A program made the position numbers and the translations under genes. A stretch of DNA of 64,000 nucleotides, from the NCBI RefSeq assembly GCF_000497755.1, contig NZ_AYOD01000001.1:197459-261458 (forward strand). Direction: 5' to 3'. Every line of letters begins with the position of its first letter. Position 1 is the stretch's first letter. Positions 61,083-64,000 of this stretch are shown here, one piece after another. The notes beneath the pieces are model-generated. The model was not told the origin of the DNA, made no database searches, and saw only the letters and a program-made list of their open reading frames with translations. Origin of the DNA: Aliihoeflea sp. 2WW (GTDB lineage Bacteria > Pseudomonadota > Alphaproteobacteria > Rhizobiales > Rhizobiaceae).

Positions 61083-62219
61083 TTGGATTTCCTGACGGGC
61101 ATATTCGGATCGGGCGGGCTCATCCTCGGCACGCTGGTCCCCTTTCTCCTCGTGCTCGCGGTCGTCGTCTTCGTCCACGAGATGGGCCACTATCTGGTCG
61201 GCCGCTGGTGCGGGATTGGCGTGGAAGCCTTCTCGATCGGATTCGGTCCGGAAATCTTCGGTTTCAACGACAGGCGCGGAACGCGCTGGAAGATCTCGGC
61301 GGTGCCGCTCGGCGGCTACGTCAAATTCGTCGGCGACATGAGCGTGACGAGCGAGCCGGATACGGAAGCGACGGCGCAGTTGACCGAAGAGCAGCGCAGG
61401 GTCGCGTTCCATACGCAGCCGGTCTGGAAGCGGGCGGCAACAGTTGCGGCCGGCCCGATCTTCAACTTCCTCCTGACGATTGCCGTCTTTGCCGTGATGT
61501 TCACCGCTTATGGCCGCTTCGTCTCGGAGCCGACCGTTGCCGAAATCCGTCCCGACAGTCCGGCCGCGGAGGCGGGCTTCGAACCGGGCGACCGCTTCGT
61601 GACCGTCAACGGCACGCGAATCTCGACCTTCGGCGACGTGCAGCGCGTCGTCTCCGCGCGCGCGGGCGACGAACTCAGCTTCGTCATGCTGCGCGATGGA
61701 TCGGAAATCGAGCTGCGGGCGACGCCGGAACTGTCCGAGCAGACGGATGCGCTCGGCAACACGATTCGCATCGGCATCATCGGCGTCGTCAACAACGAGG
61801 AACTGGGTCAGCCGCGCCAGATCGTCTATGGGCCGGTCGAGGCTCTGGGCGCGGCCGTCACCGAGACGGGGCAGATCATCGCGCGTACGGGGCATTTCCT
61901 GCAGCGCTTCGTGGCCGGCCGGGAGGACAGGTGCCAGCTCGGCGGGCCGGTGCGCATTGCCGAGATGTCGGGGCAGGCGGCCTCGCTCGGGCCGATGTGG
62001 CTGGTGCAGCTCATCGCTCTTTTGTCGGTCGGGATAGGTTTCCTCAACCTTCTGCCCATTCCCCCACTGGACGGCGGCCATCTGGTCTTCTATGCCGCTG
62101 AAGCCGTTCGCGGACGACCGGTTTCGGAACGGGTGATGGAGGGGTTCTACAAGGTGGGGATGCTCGCCGTCCTGGGCTTCATGGCGTTCGTTTTCTGGAA
62201 CGACATATTCGGCTGCTGA
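61083..62219 (+). CDS. rseP: RIP metalloprotease RseP (site-2 protease)
   Basis: 378 residues. HExxH motif VVFVHEMGHYLVGRW in the first helix, a conserved segment LGGYVKFVGD, one PDZ domain (about residues 140-220), and the second metal site NLLPIPPLDGGHL. Cleaves anti-sigma factors and signal-peptide remnants in the membrane. The start appears to be a TTG at 61083 with GGGG upstream; no ATG lies in front of the HExxH segment in this frame. Confidence 0.95.
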   Translation: MDFLTGIFGSGGLILGTLVPFLLVLAVVVFVHEMGHYLVGRWCGIGVEAFSIGFGPEIFGFNDRRGTRWKISAVPLGGYVKFVGDMSVTSEPDTEATAQLTEEQRRVAFHTQPVWKRAATVAAGPIFNFLLTIAVFAVMFTAYGRFVSEPTVAEIRPDSPAAEAGFEPGDRFVTVNGTRISTFGDVQRVVSARAGDELSFVMLRDGSEIELRATPELSEQTDALGNTIRIGIIGVVNNEELGQPRQIVYGPVEALGAAVTETGQIIARTGHFLQRFVAGREDRCQLGGPVRIAEMSGQAASLGPMWLVQLIALLSVGIGFLNLLPIPPLDGGHLVFYAAEAVRGRPVSERVMEGFYKVGMLAVLGFMAFVFWNDIFGC

Positions 62220-62311
62220 CGGCTCAACACCCTGAAAATTCAGGCTCCATTTACCATGGATGGGAATTTGCGTGACGCGAATGCCACGCTTTCGGACTTA
62301 GTAAATGCAAA

Positions 62312-62349
62312 TTAACCGGCAGCCTTGCGTGTAGGGAAAATCCGGTTAA
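62312..62349. promoter_or_regulatory. Inverted repeat TTAACCGG-N22-CCGGTTAA upstream of bamA
   Basis: Perfect 8-base arms, 22-base spacer, 75 bases before the bamA ATG in the 205-base rseP-bamA gap. TTAA-type arms resemble CtrA half-sites; alternatively an mRNA hairpin. No T-run. Confidence 0.4.
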
Positions 62350-62424
62350 TACCGTATGGGGTTTGCGGCTCAGTTCCGTCATTCTCGCGACGGGGACAAC
62401 GAGAACAAAAGGTTTCTAAGCCAA

Positions 62425-64000
62425 ATGAAGGCAGCTTCGAATTTCAAGAGCGCCGCTTCGGCGATTGCACTTTCCACCGCTCTGGCGGCGGTCGGCACCG
62501 TTGCCGTGCAGCTCGCAAGCACGACCGCAGCATATGCGGCAGTCGTCAGCAGCATCGACGTGCGGGGGAATCAGCGCGTCAGCGACGAGACGGTGATCGG
62601 CAATCTCGGCATCCAGCCGGGCGTCCAGTTCGACAGCGCGGACATCAACGCGGCCGTCGTGCGCCTTTTCGAGACGCGGCTCTTCTCCGACGTGCGCATC
62701 AACCAGTCCGGCTCGACGCTGGTGGTAGAAGTCTCCGAATATTCGATCGTCAATCAGGTGCTGTTCCAGGGCAATTCGCGCGTCAAGGACGATGCGCTGA
62801 CGGCCGCCGTTCAGCTTCGGCCGCGTGGTGCCTACTCGGCCGACGCGATGAATTCCGACATCGAAGCGATTCGCCAGGCCTATGCCCGCGTCGGTCGCGA
62901 CGACACGACGGTGACCGCGCAGACGGTCGACCTCGGCGACAACCGCGTCAACGTCGTCTACCAGATCCAGGAAGGCGACCGCACCAAGATCGGTTCCATC
63001 ACCTTCGAAGGCAACCAGGCGTTCAGCGACGGTCGCCTGCGTGACGTCGTCTCGACGCGCCAGTCGAACTTCCTGTCCTGGCTGACGCGCAACGACATCT
63101 ATGATGCCGACCGCCTGCGTGCGGACGAGGAAACGCTGCGCCGCTTCTACTACAATCGTGGCTACGCCGATTTCCGCGTCCTGTCTTCGGATGCGCAGTT
63201 CAACGAAGCCGCCAACGAATATTCGATCGTCTTCACCATCGACGAAGGCCAGCGCTATACGTTCGGCAATGTCGCGATCGAAAGCTCGATCCCGGGCGTC
63301 GATGCGGAAAGCTATCGCCGCAGCATCGATACGCGCGAAGGCCGCGTGTATAACGCCGCGGACGTCGAAAGCTCCATCGTCGGCCTGACGGAAGACGTCG
63401 CCGGCTCGGGCTATGCGTTCGCGCAGGTCACGCCGCGCGGCAACCGCAATTTCGAGAACCGCACGATCGACGTCGTCTACACGGTCGACGAAGGCCCGCG
63501 CGCCTATGTCGAGCGGATCGAAATCCGCGGCAACACCCGCACGCGTGACTATGTCATCCGCCGCGAGTTCGACCTGAGTGAGGGCGACGCCTTCAACCAG
63601 ATTCTCGTGCAGCGCGCGCGCCGTCGTCTCGAGCGTCTCGATTTCTTCGAGTCGGTCAACATCGCGACCGCGCCCGGCTCGCAGCCCGACCAGGTCGTGC
63701 TGGTGGTCGAGGTCGTCGAGAAGGCGACCGGTGAATTCTCGATCGGTGCTGGCTATTCGACCGGCGAGACGATCAACCGCGGCGCCGGCGTTTCCGTGGA
63801 AGGCTCGGTCAGCGAGCGCAACTTCCTCGGCCGCGGCCAGTTCATCCGCGTCGCCGCATCGGGCGGCCGCGATTCGCGCGACTACTCGCTGTCGTTCACG
63901 GAGCCCTATTTCCTCGGGCGCCGCATCTCGGCCGGTTTCGACATCTTCCGCCAGACGCGTGAATTCGACACCTATGAAAGCCAGGTCGATGGCGGCACGA
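62425..64000 (+). CDS. bamA: Outer membrane protein assembly factor BamA, 3'-truncated by window edge
   Basis: Beta-barrel assembly machine core. ATG 62425; the frame is open to the window end (525 complete codons). Signal peptide ends near STTAAYA. POTRA repeats follow: SSIDVRGNQRVSDETV, IVNQVLFQGNSRVKDDAL, IGSITFEGNQAFSDGRL, YTFGNVAIESSIPGV and YVERIEIRGNTRTRDYV, the last followed by REFDLSEGDAFN. The barrel begins with FSIGAGYSTGETINRG and ISAGFDIFRQTREF. AAAGG lies upstream but with a long spacer. Ends the pyrH-to-bamA run. Confidence 0.96.
   Translation, partial: MKAASNFKSAASAIALSTALAAVGTVAVQLASTTAAYAAVVSSIDVRGNQRVSDETVIGNLGIQPGVQFDSADINAAVVRLFETRLFSDVRINQSGSTLVVEVSEYSIVNQVLFQGNSRVKDDALTAAVQLRPRGAYSADAMNSDIEAIRQAYARVGRDDTTVTAQTVDLGDNRVNVVYQIQEGDRTKIGSITFEGNQAFSDGRLRDVVSTRQSNFLSWLTRNDIYDADRLRADEETLRRFYYNRGYADFRVLSSDAQFNEAANEYSIVFTIDEGQRYTFGNVAIESSIPGVDAESYRRSIDTREGRVYNAADVESSIVGLTEDVAGSGYAFAQVTPRGNRNFENRTIDVVYTVDEGPRAYVERIEIRGNTRTRDYVIRREFDLSEGDAFNQILVQRARRRLERLDFFESVNIATAPGSQPDQVVLVVEVVEKATGEFSIGAGYSTGETINRGAGVSVEGSVSERNFLGRGQFIRVAASGGRDSRDYSLSFTEPYFLGRRISAGFDIFRQTREFDTYESQVDGGT

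Noticed and set aside
62231-62244. Short hairpin CCTGAA/TTCAGG after rseP as terminator
   Set aside because: Stem of six with a two-base loop and no T-run; too weak to call.

Overview
The window is a gene-dense, high-GC chromosomal segment from an alphaproteobacterium, most likely of the order Hyphomicrobiales (Rhizobiales). Evidence for this: the order divK-pleD-rpmG; a GTTC-N7-GTTC LexA box at dinB; a tandem glycine riboswitch in front of gcvTHP; the pair clpS-clpA next to a phasin and a D,D-carboxypeptidase; the envelope protein EipB; small families largely confined to alphaproteobacteria (DUF1489, DUF3572); and the essential run rpsB-tsf-pyrH-frr-uppS-cdsA-rseP-bamA. I see no tRNA, rRNA, insertion sequence, prophage, CRISPR array or plasmid gene, and no stretch of obviously foreign composition. 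This is core chromosome, not a mobile island.

Layout. 1-5.6 kb: the end of a diguanylate cyclase, then the glycine cleavage operon gcvT-gcvH-gcvP on the minus strand behind its riboswitch, with an XRE-type regulator upstream. 5.6-10.0 kb (minus): S-formylglutathione hydrolase, a YaiI/YqxD protein, a membrane-anchored hydrolase, a helical lipoprotein and S-(hydroxymethyl)glutathione dehydrogenase; the first and last form glutathione-dependent formaldehyde oxidation. 10.1-14.7 kb (plus): a small K+ channel-like protein, dnaE and an exported protein. 14.7-17.7 kb: LexA-boxed dinB, an acetyltransferase, a HAD-like protein and DUF3572. 17.8-19.9 kb: divK-pleD followed by a strongly structured, terminator-ended candidate small RNA. 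19.9-32.1 kb (minus): rpmG, MFS transporter, Nudix, DUF983, rnr, topA, dprA, plsY, a degenerate dihydroorotase and pyrB. 32.2-36.2 kb: aidB, an auxin-efflux-type carrier, two small membrane proteins and ruvX. 36.2-40.8 kb: UPF0173, gatC, GNAT, gatA, a YdcF-like protein and DUF599. 41.0-44.7 kb: a tiny membrane protein, sdaA, DUF1489, a VWA protein and a membrane J-protein. 44.8-49.9 kb: D,D-carboxypeptidase with SPOR domain, phasin, clpS-clpA. 49.9-55.0 kb: azlCD, PAP2-type enzyme, HIT protein, a heptamer inverted repeat, a COG3146 acyltransferase, a glycerophosphodiesterase and a RidA-like protein. 55.1-64.0 kb: eipB and the rpsB-to-bamA run, with bamA cut by the window end.

Functionally, the window mixes translation (rpsB, tsf, frr, rpmG, gatCA), replication, repair and recombination (dnaE, dinB, topA, dprA, ruvX), cell-cycle signalling (divK, pleD), proteolysis (clpSA, rseP), one-carbon and amino-acid metabolism (gcvTHP, formaldehyde oxidation, sdaA), pyrimidine metabolism (pyrB, the pyrC-like gene, pyrH) and envelope biogenesis (uppS, cdsA, plsY, bamA, eipB, dacA-like). 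Genes are tightly packed, with many ATGA start/stop overlaps inside operons and several tail-to-tail overlaps between converging genes.

The most interesting non-coding or unexplained items are the candidate sRNA with a CCUCCU loop between pleD and rpmG, the heptamer inverted repeat at 52.45-52.58 kb, the catalytically degenerate dihydroorotase beside pyrB, the LexA box that decides the dinB start, the structured rpsB leader, and several perfect or near-perfect palindromes in promoter regions. No wholly new multi-gene system is evident.
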